Shown here piece by piece: positions 33,881 to 45,543 of a DNA stretch of 64,000 nt; positions within the stretch are counted from its first letter, which is position 1; each line of letters starts with the position of its first letter. The translations under genes were made by a program, and so were the position numbers. This DNA is from Earliella scabrosa (lineage: Eukaryota > Basidiomycota > Agaricomycetes > Polyporales > Polyporaceae). Below the pieces are notes generated by a model. It ran no database searches and was not told where the DNA came from. It saw only the letters and a list, made by a program, of their open reading frames with translations. The stretch lies in contig JABYQQ010000016.1 in NCBI GenBank assembly GCA_022605405.1, forward strand, positions 868,001 to 932,000, read 5' to 3'.

Positions 33881-36060
33881 TCAACTGTGGCCGAAGTCCG
33901 TACCCGAGCCGACAGCGGCCCTGCGTGAAGGAGACGAAGGTGGAGGCATACTGGATCCTTGCGGTGGAGAAGTGACCCCGCTGAGCCCTTGCCCTTGGTG
34001 TGAAGAAGACGATCGGGGGACCGTCGCGAGAGAGGGAGACACGTCCATCATATCGCTAGAGGCATGAGGGGTCAGGAAAGCCTTCGGCTGACTGCCTTGC
34101 ACGTCATGAGGACGCGTTGGAGGACGACCCGGGTGAGGTTGCGAAGAAGGGTGGACTGAAGGTAGTAAGTGAGATGGCACTTGGTCCGTTGGAGTCGGCG
34201 GTGTTACGGTTGGTAGCATGGGAACATCTAGATGGTTGTTGTCCGCGAAATGGGATGCATCATGTGTCATCGAGAGTCTGGATGGCCCTTGTGAGGATGT
34301 CGCTTCTCGTCTGGCCGTGCTCGCGGGAATAGTGCGCGGGGATACCGGCTCCGTCGTGGTGCTGGACACCGACGCGAAGCTCCCACTCATCTCTCTTGAA
34401 AGCCGCCGGGGCGTACCGCCGCCTTCGCTCCCGCCGAAAGTCGGGAACAGTACGCGCCCACGTCCGGAGCCTTCTCCCCGTAAAGCACGGAAGGCGGCAG
34501 CGTCTCTTGCGTCTCGATCTCGACTTGAAGTAGGACGGGCTGGCGAAGGAGATGTGGCCATCAGGAGCAGCATATCTGCCGCGTCACTGTCCTCGACACG
34601 GTCACGCGGAGTCATCTTCGGAGTACCGGCGCCTTCATGGCGTAGGCTGCTTCCCTGCGTGACGCTTCCACGACGCGTCGTGGCATGCGACAGGGCTGGG
34701 GAAGCCTGAGACATTGCAGGGGAATGCGGCGGAGTCGCTGTGGACCGGGTGGTCCGAGAAAACAACGATTGGGAAGATGATGGTGCAGGAGTACCTCCCG
34801 ACACTGTCCTAGTCGCACTCTGGGCATAATGCGCGTAAGAGTGCGTAGACCCAGCGTCCGATCCGGCAGATATACTCGAACGAGGAGAACCGACTGTGCC
34901 AGAGATCGACGGGCGCTGTTGATTCAGCAGGAGGGTGGTCAAGGTAGCCGCAGCCTCCATGTCAATCTCTCTCTCCTGGACCGTGCTCTGGACTGGCTCG
35001 AAGCTACCTTCGGCCGTGACGCGTTGCTTGGCCCTGCCCTTGCCCTTACCCGAAGACGGAGCGCTCGCCTTCTCTTTGGCGGCTTTCCTCGACTTCGACT
35101 TCACGTGCGCGTCTGGAGTACGCGCAACCTTGGTCGGGTTCGCCGGGGAACGTGTCTGGTCAACGACTTTCTCCGGTGCGGGAACCGGTGGGTCGTCAGG
35201 ATTGTGAATTGTTCGGGCGCGCTTCGCAGGTGGTGGCGCCAAAAGCGATGAGAATAAACTCTGCGCAGCGGATGCGGTGACTGGCGGCGGCGGAGCCATA
35301 GAGCCTTTGCGCGCGCTTGAGCGGGATGATTGACCAGCGACTGCATTGCTAGACGGACTTCCCGGGTCGTTGAAGAAGTTGGCAGCCCTCTTGCCGTTCG
35401 GAGTGTGTTTACCGGTGGAAGGTAGCTGGGAATCTAGCTCGTTGAGCGTGTGATTCGTCGTATTGCTTCTGACCTTGAAGTTGGCATATAGTAGTCGTGC
35501 CCGTAGACTTAGGGCGAGCTATGGAAAGAGTAAACAGGGGTAGGTTAGCGGGAGCTCTCCTGTAGAGGTGATACAGTTGGAACACAGAAATTCACGCGAA
35601 AAACGCGTAAAAACATTTCGGGAACGCATTCCAAGGTTCACGGTATTCGGGTCGAACGATTGATAGTAGGGACGTCGGGCCTGCCCATCCCTATCAACGA
35701 GCATTGAGGGACGAGCATCGGAACATGAGGCCGACAAGTCCTCTCCTCTGCACGCGTATCTTGCGCGAGAAAATCCAGATAAAATGTGTGGAGGCGTATC
35801 GTTGCAGCAGCACACCGGGGATGGACGAACGAGGGATGGGAACCTCGTAGGAAAGGGCGGGAACGACCAGAAAACGCGCTTGGACGTACCTCCCCGAGAT
35901 GAGCACCGGCTGTGATCTTCTGGGCAAGCCTGTCCCTGTCTTCGCCGTCGTTGCTGGAGAGGCTATTGGTCGCGACTGCGGAGGACGACGCGCTCCCTGA
36001 GGACTGGAGATACCGAGGCCTGGGGGAGGGAGTCGTCGCCGAGGACGAGGGGGTAGCCAT
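33881..36060 (-). CDS. Whi5/Nrm1-like G1 transcription repressor candidate
   Basis: Exon 1 36060-35890 and exon 2 35518-33881 join in phase to 602 residues. The junction creates HLGE-LALSLRARLLYANFKVRSN: a short Leu/Arg/Tyr/Phe-Lys-Val block like the GTB motif of Whi5 and Nrm1, which bind SBF/MBF factors and hold G1/S genes off (family knowledge). The rest is low-complexity, rich in Ser, Thr and Pro, with many S/T-P sites of the kind phosphorylated by cyclin-dependent kinases; it also has two basic patches (PPAKRARTI; KSKSRKAAKEK) that could be nuclear signals, and an ordered stretch DAADMLLLMATSPSPARP. Low complexity plus one short motif is typical of the family but also makes the call fragile; it could be another nuclear disordered protein. 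Confidence 0.6.
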
Positions 36061-39000
36061 GGCGGCAGAGCGCGTCGCCACGAGCGTTGTAGTTGTTGCC
36101 GACGTGATGGCTGCTGTTGAGGGGAGTGTGGCGGACGACGGACGCGGCGGTGGGCAGTAGTTGGGGCGTCGGGGACGTGTGACAGGAAGAGACGCGGATG
36201 GGCACACCGCGGCGAGAGCGCGTCGCGTCGAGGGGTAGCCGGCGCCACCCGAGCGCTTACGTAAACAACCGCGCTTTTTCCTTTGACGCCCATTTCCGCC
36301 TCGACGCGTTTCGAAGGTGCGCCTCGTCTGCCTCGTGCGTCCGTGCGCGCACCGTGCGCTCCTAACCCCGTCCCCGTCCCCACCCCCTCTCGCCCGCCGC
36401 GCGACTCTCCTCCGCGGGCCAGCGCGCGCGCGCACGGACCATCGCGTTCCTTCCGTGCATTGTTTGGCTCCGCTGTTCATCATGCTTGTGCCGGATCAGT
36501 TGACTTCGCGCCGCTGACGCTTGCGATCCGGTGCCTCTCCATCTCGACCGCCCTTTTCAAGCAAGCCAAGGCACATCCCGCTCCCATTCTTCGCCTATTG
36601 CAGTACCCTCAATTGTCATCCAATCGATCGCCCTGTTTGTATCGAACCACGCGTCTACGCTAAGCCAGCGCGTGGCGGTGGGAGCTGGCTGAGAGTAAGT
36701 CCAAGAACTACCTCCCGTAAACGACAATAGCTGAATCAGGACTCAAGGATTGCGTGGATCACTCTCAATCCATCCATCGATTTTTAGTCCCGTCAGCCAT
36801 GCGCGACTCAGCCTGATGAGTTACTGACGAAGATAGCACAGTAATACCGCAGACATCTCCGCCTGCTCTCAGCGTTACTTACCTCCGAGCCTGCCATGGG
36901 ATCAGTGCCATGTGGCACTCTCTGTCAGCCATGTTGACTACATCACTGCGATCTGGTGGCCGCTAACCACTCCGTTTACTCCGTTCTGTCCACATGTCTG
37001 CGTTGACACGCTGGCAGACATCTATTATAGTGCCCCCCAGCGTGCCACGCAGGCGTATGGGCTGCAAGCATCCTAAATGACCGAGAGAAAGTCTCGTACA
37101 CGACGCCGACGTGTTTCATCACGCGTACGTGCTTCCCCCCTCCATTCCCTCGCCGTAAGGATTGACGTGCTACAGGGCACACGCGTCCCGAAACGCCTTC
37201 CCTGCCCACGCCCATTTGACATGTGCGATGCTCAATGCGCAGGGCCTGACTCATGTCCTCGCTTATGACTGCGCGACGTTACGTTCTGGGCGATATGAAA
37301 CCCTGGTTGTACTGGGTGCGCGGCTTTTTCTTCCCTCCCTGCCCACTCACGAGGACTTCAGTCTCGTATTAAGTACGAGATATAGGGCGCTTTTAGAAGG
37401 TCGTTGGGGTTCCCCGCCAGCTTCCACAGGCCTCATGACCATGAAGGACGCGTCGCCCTCCCTGGTCGCACGTCAACAGGCTTTCAGGAGCCTTCTATGT
37501 TTCGCGTAAGCTCAGCGCTATGATGCATGTTCGTCTACAGACTTCGCCCCTAAGTATGCACTCTTGACTCGTGGTCTAGTCTCACGCAGTTTAACTCTCA
37601 AGTTGGATCCCTGAAGACATGTCCTTCCTCCCATACCGCCTCCACCTCCGGTTTCAGCTGTTTCTCGCAAGTGCATGCGCCTGCGAAGGTTTGCTCGCCG
37701 CGTTCTCGCGCTCCCGTAACAGCCGTAACAGCCACCATGCTGTATGCATGCGTCTCCCGCCGGCACGGGCACTATCAGGACACCGGCGACGCATGGTATG
37801 CCCCGGCCCTCGAGCCGAATGCTCAAGGATCTAAGTACCAAGTCAGCAACGCTGAGTGTACATCTCACACTTCGTGCATCGAGTATCTCGAGACGGAATA
37901 CCGGCACGCGGTTTGGCCGCCGCTCTAACTGCGCATGACGGCGGGTTGGTAATGAAGGGCAGTACCGATTGCATGGATCCGGCGTATCGCTGCGGTCTTG
38001 ACTCCATTCGACGACGCTCTCATCCGGTTTGCTTTGAGGTTTGAAACCGCTCGTCAGGCTTGAAAGCCAAAGAGCTTGTTAGACGCGCCTCGGAACCTGA
38101 TCTTCGGCAAGGTCAGTTGAGTAGTGGTCGCTCTGTGCGGGTGATCCGTGGGGGTAGGGATTGGACACTAGTTCTGGTAACGTGTTGTTTGCACACTAAG
38201 CCTTACTAGGACCCGGAAGCAGTCCCGTCTGAGGGGGAGTCGGTCTATGTGGGTAGGGCTATTAGGTCTTAGCGGACTTTGAAACCTAAGGTGACGGACC
38301 GGCTCGATCCGATTGGCTGGATCAGTATTTGCTAGTAGGTGGCCTAATGGGCGGTTGTAGTCAGTCTAGCGGAGTTCAGACCTGGCTGAAGCCTCCCAAT
38401 ATACAATTGTATGTCCCTCGCGTGAGGCTCTCGGCAAGACCACTGGATGGGAAGTGACCTCAGAGAACATAAACTTCTTTGCAACAGTTGCACATACTCT
38501 CTGAAAGGTCCATGACCGGGTGTCTGAGGTGTCTCCGGGATGACCGAAATAGGCGCTCATCGTGTACGAAGGCGCAGAGGCTCCGAAATAGTTGGTTCTG
38601 GACTGTGTCCATCTTGAACGTTTGTACATACATATATCGGGCTCCTTTTATGAGATCGTAACAGTATAATTGGCAGTCCGAGCACCAGTAGAAGTGAGAT
38701 CATGCTCGCGCGCGTCAGCGCGCGGAGCTGGAGAAAAACATATCTCTCCGTGCCCGAAAAACATTCACATTTGCACCTGCCATGATGGCAAATGTCAATC
38801 TGTTTGGGATCAGCAGCTTTGAAGCAGCGCACAACAGAATGCTGTCTTTAAATCGCGATCCCTCCGAAATTAATTCGATTTAATTACTGTACTTCCCACG
38901 CAACCTACCCACATAGGTCGAGTGCCGTCTGAGGCGGTCCATTTGGCAAACATGCAATTTCATCACCTACAGCGCCAGCGGCCGTTGGCCACAACAGCCC

Positions 39001-40050
39001 TAATGAGTCCGCCGACTCGATCGGTTCACCAATCGCAAGAGCTCGGCGGCGTCGGAGGCGTGGTGAGTCTGATACAGACAGATGTGTCCTCCGAACGACT
39101 CATCTTGCACCCTCGCTGAGCTTTGACATAAGCCTTTTCCCGCTCGAGCAATACTCCGACCCGGAGATATGCCCTTACTTGTTGATCGTTGTACTCGCAC
39201 GCGCTCTAAATACGAATCACCGCCGTGGATATAGCCACCCGTTCCCTGATCTCTTCTAAATAGCCACACGCGTGGCAGATGCAACCCAGATCGGGAGGTT
39301 GCGCGCCTACATGCCACGGAGTATGGTTCACGCAATTTCGGACTCGAGAAGAAGACTTCCAGATCCGTGATGCGCGCAAACCAAATTCCAGACAAGGGGT
39401 AGCGTAAAGCTGTCTGTCACACGAGTGGTCAAACGTCGTCCATGTTGGTGTCGTAAGATCCAAGTTAGAACACTGTCCAGCGTTCGAGAGGGCGCTCATA
39501 ACAGAATATAACCTAAAGTCCGGGGAAGCCCGCTAATAGATACAAGATGACAAGATGATGAGCGAGGAGGCAAAAGAGCGGACGATGACAGAGACGAAGG
39601 GCGACAGCTGCAATGAATAGCGATGACGATCACGGAAAGAATCCGACCGGAAATCTAGACAAGCTACATGGTAGGTGAGTTTAACATGAACTGGCAATAC
39701 AGCTACAATTCAGTGCAACAAAACGGGAAAAGCAATGGAGCGACAGTCCAATCTTGGAGACAATATTGCGTGAGTGGTGAGCCGGAAGAGCGGGGAGTCG
39801 TCTATGAGGAACCGATGTAACGTAGTTAGGATGCTGTAAGTTAGCTCTATGCGCTCTAGACCTCTAGATCTCTATGGAAACTTCGAACCTTCGCAGCAGC
39901 ACATAAGTTACTTCTCTCTTCTCTCTTCACATCTTCCTCACTTGCGCGTCTTGCGCATGAGCTCACTGGGGCCCCCTGTGCAGCTCAGCGTACTGCGCCG
40001 CTGCCACACCCAAGGCCAGCAAGGAAGAAAAAACCGCGCCCGGTGGTCAG
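36061..40050. other. Gene-poor stretch, about 4 kb
   Basis: Largest empty region of the window. The first 450 bases are the GC-rich upstream flank of the Whi5-like gene. The rest has many stops in all frames and no motif I recognise. Small inverted repeats occur at 38706-38723 (GCGCGC arms) and 38767-38795 (ACATTTGC/GCAAATGT arms). It may hold non-coding transcripts or remnants too worn to recognise. Confidence 0.55.
38767..38795. repeat. Short inverted repeat
   Basis: Perfect 8-base arms ACATTTGC and GCAAATGT separated by 13 bases; the loop includes the start of a second palindrome (GCCATGATGGC). Could be a protein-binding site or chance. Confidence 0.5.
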
Positions 40051-42336
40051 TCACATCGCGCCCTGGAGAGAGACCAAGCCATCGTGGATCGTACCCATCA
40101 GCGGGGACGCGTCCCGGAACCTGTTCATCGCGCCGAGCACCCGGTCGAGGACGGCGCGCACGGCGTCGCGCTGGGGCGAGCGGGGCACGCTCGGGCCGGC
40201 CGAGGCTGCACCGTGTTGTGTTGCCGGTTGAAGGTGAATTTGCGATAAAGAAGCCGGTGAGACAAACATCGTCGACACGGACGAGGACGAGGACGCGAAC
40301 GAGGAGGATGATAGGGGCTGCGATGAGCCTGACGGCGCCTGCGCGGGACCGAGACGGAGGATCTCACCGATGAGCACGCGGCTTACCGCCGTCCACAGGA
40401 TCTGGGCAACCGGCGAGCGTGAGCATCGGGTATTGAAACGTGATGAGACAAGGGCAGGGCAGACGTACTGCAAGGATCGGGTCGACGTTCGTTGTAGCGA
40501 CATTGAAGCTGTCGAGGAGCGCCGCCGCCTGTTGGGCGGCTGCAAAGTCCTTCCGGTCGTTCATCCGGTCGTGGTCCCTGAAGTTGCTGCGTAGCTGAAT
40601 CGTCGCTGCGCGCGCCATGGTGTGCGTAACAAGGGATGTCAGTGCAGCGTCTGGACTGCCCGAGCGCTCGAGAGGAGGGAGAGAAGCGGTAAAACGGTCA
40701 ATCAGCCCATCCAGGGCAATGTATCTACCGTAAAACTCGTTCCGGTCGGTCGTCGCTGTTGAAGCGGAGGATGCGAGTCAGCAGTCGAAGGCAACCACAG
40801 ATCTAGAAGATCGCATATCAGGCTGAATGGTACTCACCAGACCACTGGGAGGCGAGGTGCGTGGCGCGCTCGAAGAGCGTGGCGGCCTTTGCACGCAGTG
40901 ACAGGTGAGAGTCCCGGCCGCCGTATGGAACCGAAGCACCTCCGGAAACAAAGTTCAATACCGTGAGAGCGCCTCGGAAATCAGGAGGCATGCCACCCTA
41001 TACGTGTTGCAATCGTCAAGTCAGTGGTGACCGCGCCCTCACACGGTGCAGGGTCCTAGAACGTGATCGAGCTGGCGTACGTACCGCTTCATACTGTGAC
41101 ATCTCAAGCGGCCACGGCGTATCAACATGAGAGCCGGTCTGTGCGACACCGTTGAAGTGGGAAGGGGACCCAAGCGCGACGGCCCAGCTCTTGTCGAGCG
41201 CGTAAACGTACCAAAAACCGCGGATTCTCTCGCCCTCTTCGATGGCGTCGCGGGCGGGCGGCAGAGTGAAGTCCCGCCCTTGAGCACCGTGGCCACGTTG
41301 TTGATCCGTCGAACTCCGGACTTTGCTCAGCCGGCAACTCAGTGCAAGCGCAACCGCAGCACTGCAATGGTATCGGCCCTCGAGGAACCGTGACATGGTG
41401 AAAAAGTAGTTTGCCATCAGCACCTCGGCTTGGATCAGATTGACGACGGTGTAGTGAGAATCCCGCAGCGCTGTTGACAGCGCGCTAGTGGCTCTAGCCA
41501 GGAACGTCGCCTCGTAATTCCGGACCGCATTAGACGTAGAGAGATGCGCGCCCCACAAGTAAATGGCATTGAGGAGTGCAGGCGAGAGCTGAGCCCGCCG
41601 GGGATCACCAGTCGGAAGCTGGATGGCCTGCATGAGGCGCGGCACATAGAGGAAGAAGCTGAGGGAAGAGCTGTGAGGAAGAAAGGTATTGACGCTGTTT
41701 CTGTTCAGTGACATCCATGCCACGAATCTTTGATGTGTCATACTCACAGAGTCCGCACAAGATCATTCGGCGGCTCTACCTGGGGATCTTGAGACAGCGC
41801 TGGCGTCGGTGCGCCTGGTGGTCCGAGATTACCGGGCATGATGAGAGGCAGGGCCTCTTGAGTAGCTAGACGGCCAAGGATGGGTATTCCTGGCGCTGCC
41901 GAAAGGTTAATTCATTCAATTACATGATCAAGATGAATACTTACCGCCTTGAAACTGCGCCTGCGGGTCGCCATGAGTAGGGTTGAGTGTTACAGATGGT
42001 GCCACCAGCTCGGGATGCTCAAGTTCCCGGATGCGAGACTCGAGCCGCGAGATTTGGTCCTCTAGCATCTGGGTGGGACTAGGTCCCGGGCCGTCTGTGT
42101 ACTCGCAATCGACCTCTCGGTTGGTGCGAATGCATTGCCCGCACACTGGCCGCACTCCATCGCATCTCTAGACACAATGGACTTAGTAAGTGATTCAGCT
42201 AGGTTATGAAGGAGCTGAGGCTAACCATCTTTCGACGACGACAGTTTAGACAGGCAGCCCCACGAGGAGCTCGTTTGGAGGCCGAACTGCCGGGAGGACC
42301 TCCACCGCTAGACGAGCCTGCAATAGGTTGAGACAT
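40051..42336 (-). CDS. Zn2Cys6 fungal transcription factor with middle homology region
   Basis: Binuclear zinc-cluster DNA-binding regulator, nuclear. ATG 42336. The cluster is split by one intron: CLNCRRRKM / RCDGVRPVCGQC then IRTNREVDC, matching C-x2-C-x6-C-x6-C-x2-C-x8-C. A coiled-coil linker follows (TQMLEDQISRLESRIRELEH), typical for dimer formation. The fungal-specific middle domain has LSPALLNAIYLWGAHLS, ARATSALSTALRDSHYTVVN, ALALSCRLSKV, EEGERIRGFWYVYALDKSWA and VDTPWPLEM. The C-terminal exons give LFERATHLASQWS, QILWTAVSRVLIGEI and the last segment LDRVLGAMNRFRDASPLMGT. About 8 exons; length about 600 residues. Target genes cannot be told: neighbours on both sides are gene-poor spacers of 4.0 and 1.8 kb. 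Confidence 0.88.
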
Positions 42337-42439
42337 CGGTGGTGGTTAGAAGCACGAGAATGGTTTGTATGAGAGAGAGGAGGGCGAGACGGATTGCTCT
42401 GAGTAGTCTAGCAAAGACGAGTGGAAACCTGAGCGTACC

Positions 42440-42447
42440 TTTATATA
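42440..42447 (-). promoter_or_regulatory. TATA box of the zinc-cluster factor gene
   Basis: TATATAAA on the minus strand, about 105 bases upstream of the ATG at 42336. Confidence 0.55.
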
Positions 42448-44148
42448 GTGAACGAGCTGGTTGTCCGGCCTCACAGCCCCCATCCAAACTTGAGTCACTG
42501 GTACAGAAGACGCGGGTACGCAGAGTGACATCCTACGGAAAAATACGCGTGACGGCGAAGCCTCAGAATGGCCGCTGGGGAGCTCCGATCTGACGGGCGA
42601 ACGGTGGTCGAGTGGGCTCTAAGACGCCGACCTGTGCTCTGCAAATTGACTCCACATTGTTAATCGCAACGAGAGCCATCGGGCAGGGTTCGGGGAGGCA
42701 CGTAAGGAACACCGTGCGGCCGACGAACGGGATCAAAACTGCGGAGGGCGCTTATACCTTATAGGGAAACGTCGGCGCGCCATGCCACATGGCATCACAC
42801 GCCGGCGTTGAGTCTGCCGAAAGACGGCGGCGGGCGGAGAGGTGGACTCATATGCGACTGATGCAAGCCCATTCAGTACTCTGCGAGCACGGATCGTGGC
42901 GGAGCAGTGTCTGTGACACTCTCGGGATTGGTTATCGCGATCGGTTTGACTCCGTGATCGCCCTGGGCCCCTGCAGAATCGACTCAGTATGACTGCTCGC
43001 CTCTGCGCACATACTGGCGTACCTGTATCGAACCGAACCGGCAGTTCAGCTCGAGAATGAGTCGGTCTCAGGTGAGGTTGTGTAGTGCGACTGGGCGGCC
43101 GGCGAGCGACGCATACGCGGACGCTGCACAAGGCTTGCGTGACGAGTGGGTACCTCGGGCGTGTGCGACTAACACTATGTTGGGCGACATGAACGGAGGT
43201 CGAGGCGGGCTCTCACGCAAGCCCTGCTTTGCCCGAGTCCTTCTTCTCCTCTCGGACGGTCCACTCGGACTGTTCCCGGCCACATCGTTCCGAAGGCTCT
43301 TCTGGCGCTCATGATGTCACTGCCTATGTCATCCGGACTCCAGATGGACAGCAGGTACATGGCCTCGCCAGCTTGCAAGCGCATCGGGCGGGCCCGGGAG
43401 GTGCATAGTATTAGCTGCGAAAGCTAGCGCTGCGAAATATGCTTGTCCGAGACGCATGCAGTATACCTGTCCAGATCCAATCAGCGGAATACGCATAGCG
43501 GACTGGGCGCAAGGGCCACAACCTTCGACAGTGATAGCCAACGGCCGAATGGCACCTGTCGGATTCTGCCCAACCGGATGAGAAGGGAGAGGGTTTACGT
43601 GTTGCAGCATACAGCCGACGGGTTCCAGCATCGGTACTTGGCCTCAAATTTCACACAGTGCAGGTGTCCGAGCACTAAGTCGTCGGGAATGAACAGTACG
43701 CGATCCAAGCATCCACGTTCTCGTGAGCACATCTGTCCAAAACTTGGTAAAACAGCTCGGGGCGTTCCCCAAAAGGTGTCGTCGCACTCACAGCATGCTA
43801 GACCCCTGGCGCACGTCTCAGCCAGCTGGATTGCGAATTCGGGTGTGTTGAATAGTGACCGGAAGTTATGTAACGCTCCGCGCGTGTGGTCTGGTGGGTG
43901 GATAGAATGGCCAAGGAGCGGCGACAAGAAAGCTACGAGGTGCACTTGACGTGCACGAAAATGTGAAGGATGACCCACGTGGCGGTGTTGAGTGGCTGAC
44001 ATAATCGAGGGCATTGGCTTTGAATTCTAACAAGCGTAAACACACTCCGCCACCGTGACCTCAACGCATCCTAGGTTTGGCCATCCCTCCACTAGATCTT
44101 TGTCTTGCGGCGCCTTCTTGCTCTCTGGACGTGAAAATCAACTCAGTC
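42448..44148. other. Intergenic region, about 1.7 kb
   Basis: Divergent spacer between the zinc-cluster factor and CWC2. Two opposing open frames (43443-43949 plus; 43595-44014 minus) overlap each other and lack family motifs, so I do not call genes here. Confidence 0.5.
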
Positions 44149-45430
44149 ATGAGCGCAACCAAGTCCGAGACCCAAGTTGTCACCGCGCCGAAGAAAGCCA
44201 AGAAGTTGAAGCCCGCGCGAAAGCAAGTGAAGCCAGGTGAAGTCGAGAAGAAGGAGGCACCGCAAACGGGCAAAGAATATAGTGCGTCCTCCTATCCTCC
44301 TACATCCTCAATCGACGCTTACACGACGCCGCAGACATATGGTACAACAAATGGGCCGGCGGTGACCGCGAGGACAGTTACTCCAAGTAAGTACGTTCAC
44401 CCACGCACACACCCTCCCTACCCTCCCTAACACCTCCCCCCACCTCCTCCAGCAAGACCAAGTCCCAGACGCGATGCAACATCAAGCGCGACGCCGGCCT
44501 CACGCGGGCGAACACGACGGGGGTCAAGTACTGCTGTCTCTTCTTCGCGCGCGGCTGCTGCCCGTACGGATGGGAGTGCGAGTACCTGCACATGCTCCCC
44601 GACGCGTCTACCGCGCTCCCGGACACGTCCAAAGACTGCTTCGCGCGGGACAAGTTTGCGGACTACCGCGACGACATGGGCGGCGTGGGCAGCTTCCAGC
44701 GCCAGAATCGTACCCTGTACGTCGGCCGCATAAAGGAGACGGGCACCGGCCCCGAGACGGAGGAGGTCGTCAGGCGGCATTTCAAGGAATGGGGCGAGAT
44801 CGAGAAAAGTAAGCAATAAGCACCTCACGCGGGCCCGTCGTGTGGTGCTGACAGTCTGTCCTAGTCCGAGTCCTCCAGTACCGCAGTGTCGCGTTCGTGA
44901 CGTATGTCTCGGAACAGAACGCACAGTTTGCCAAGGAGGCGATGGCCTGTCAGTCTCTAGACAATGACGAGATCCTCAACGTCCGGTGGGCGACAGAAGA
45001 CCCCAACCCGACCTCAAAAGTGGCAGAGAAGCGGCGTTTGGAGGAGATGGGCCGGGAAGCGATTCAGGCGCGCATGGACCCACGCATCGTGGACGCAATG
45101 CACGCCATGCGAGCGCTGGAGGAGGGCGTCGAGTACGAGGCACCCGACGAAGACGAGCGGGTACAAAAGCGGCAGCGGCTGATCGAGGATGTCCCCGATG
45201 AGGATATGGAAGAAGAGGTCTCAGTTCCGCCAGAGCCTCGACCTGAGCCCGAGCAGCAGAGGAGCGGCATCCTCAGCTCCGACGCGCTGGAGGGTCTCAA
45301 GTACTTTGCCGAGATACGCCGGAAAAACGGCCTCGGGCCTGCAGCTGCCCCTCCGAAAGCCGCTGCTGCACCACCACCGCCGGCGGGCGGATTGGGGCTG
45401 GGCGACTATGCGAGCGACGATGAGGACTGA
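44149..45430 (+). CDS. CWC2: Pre-mRNA-splicing factor CWC2
   Basis: Component of the NineTeen complex that contacts U6 snRNA in the spliceosome; nuclear. ATG 44149. Exon 1 gives the Lys-rich start MSATKSETQVVTAPKKAKK. A short second exon gives NIWYNKWAGGDREDSYSN. The third, joined as KTKSQTRCNIKRDAGLTRA, continues with the CCCH finger KYCCLFFARGCCPYGWECEYLH (the Torus domain), and then the RRM: RTLYVGRIKETG (RNP2 position) and VAFVTYVSEQNAQFAKEAMA (RNP1 position) after an intron at about 44809-44864. The C-terminal tail is acidic and Pro-rich and ends GLGLGDYASDDED. An in-frame ATG at 44077 upstream would add residues without similarity. Tail to tail with TMA46, only 113 bases apart. Confidence 0.95.
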
Positions 45431-45543
45431 TGGCGCTGACTGTATCCTTTGTATGTACGTAGCATTGGTCATCGTGGATAGAAGTACACGCCGGTGGTGT
45501 TTGTATGGAATGTGCGTGAAGTCCGTGCGCGGCGACTGTGGGC

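Noticed and set aside
33156..33884. 242-codon open frame on the minus strand
   Set aside because: It starts at the stop of the Whi5-like gene and has a scrambled composition rich in Cys, Arg and Leu with no motif; most likely 3' flank.
35638..36483. Longer upstream version of the Whi5-like first exon
   Set aside because: The added N-terminus is Arg/Ala-rich shadow sequence and the ATG at 36060 fits the conserved start better.
43443..44014. Overlapping plus and minus frames of 168 and 139 codons
   Set aside because: They overlap each other, have no family signature and no convincing splice partners. A worn gene remnant cannot be excluded.
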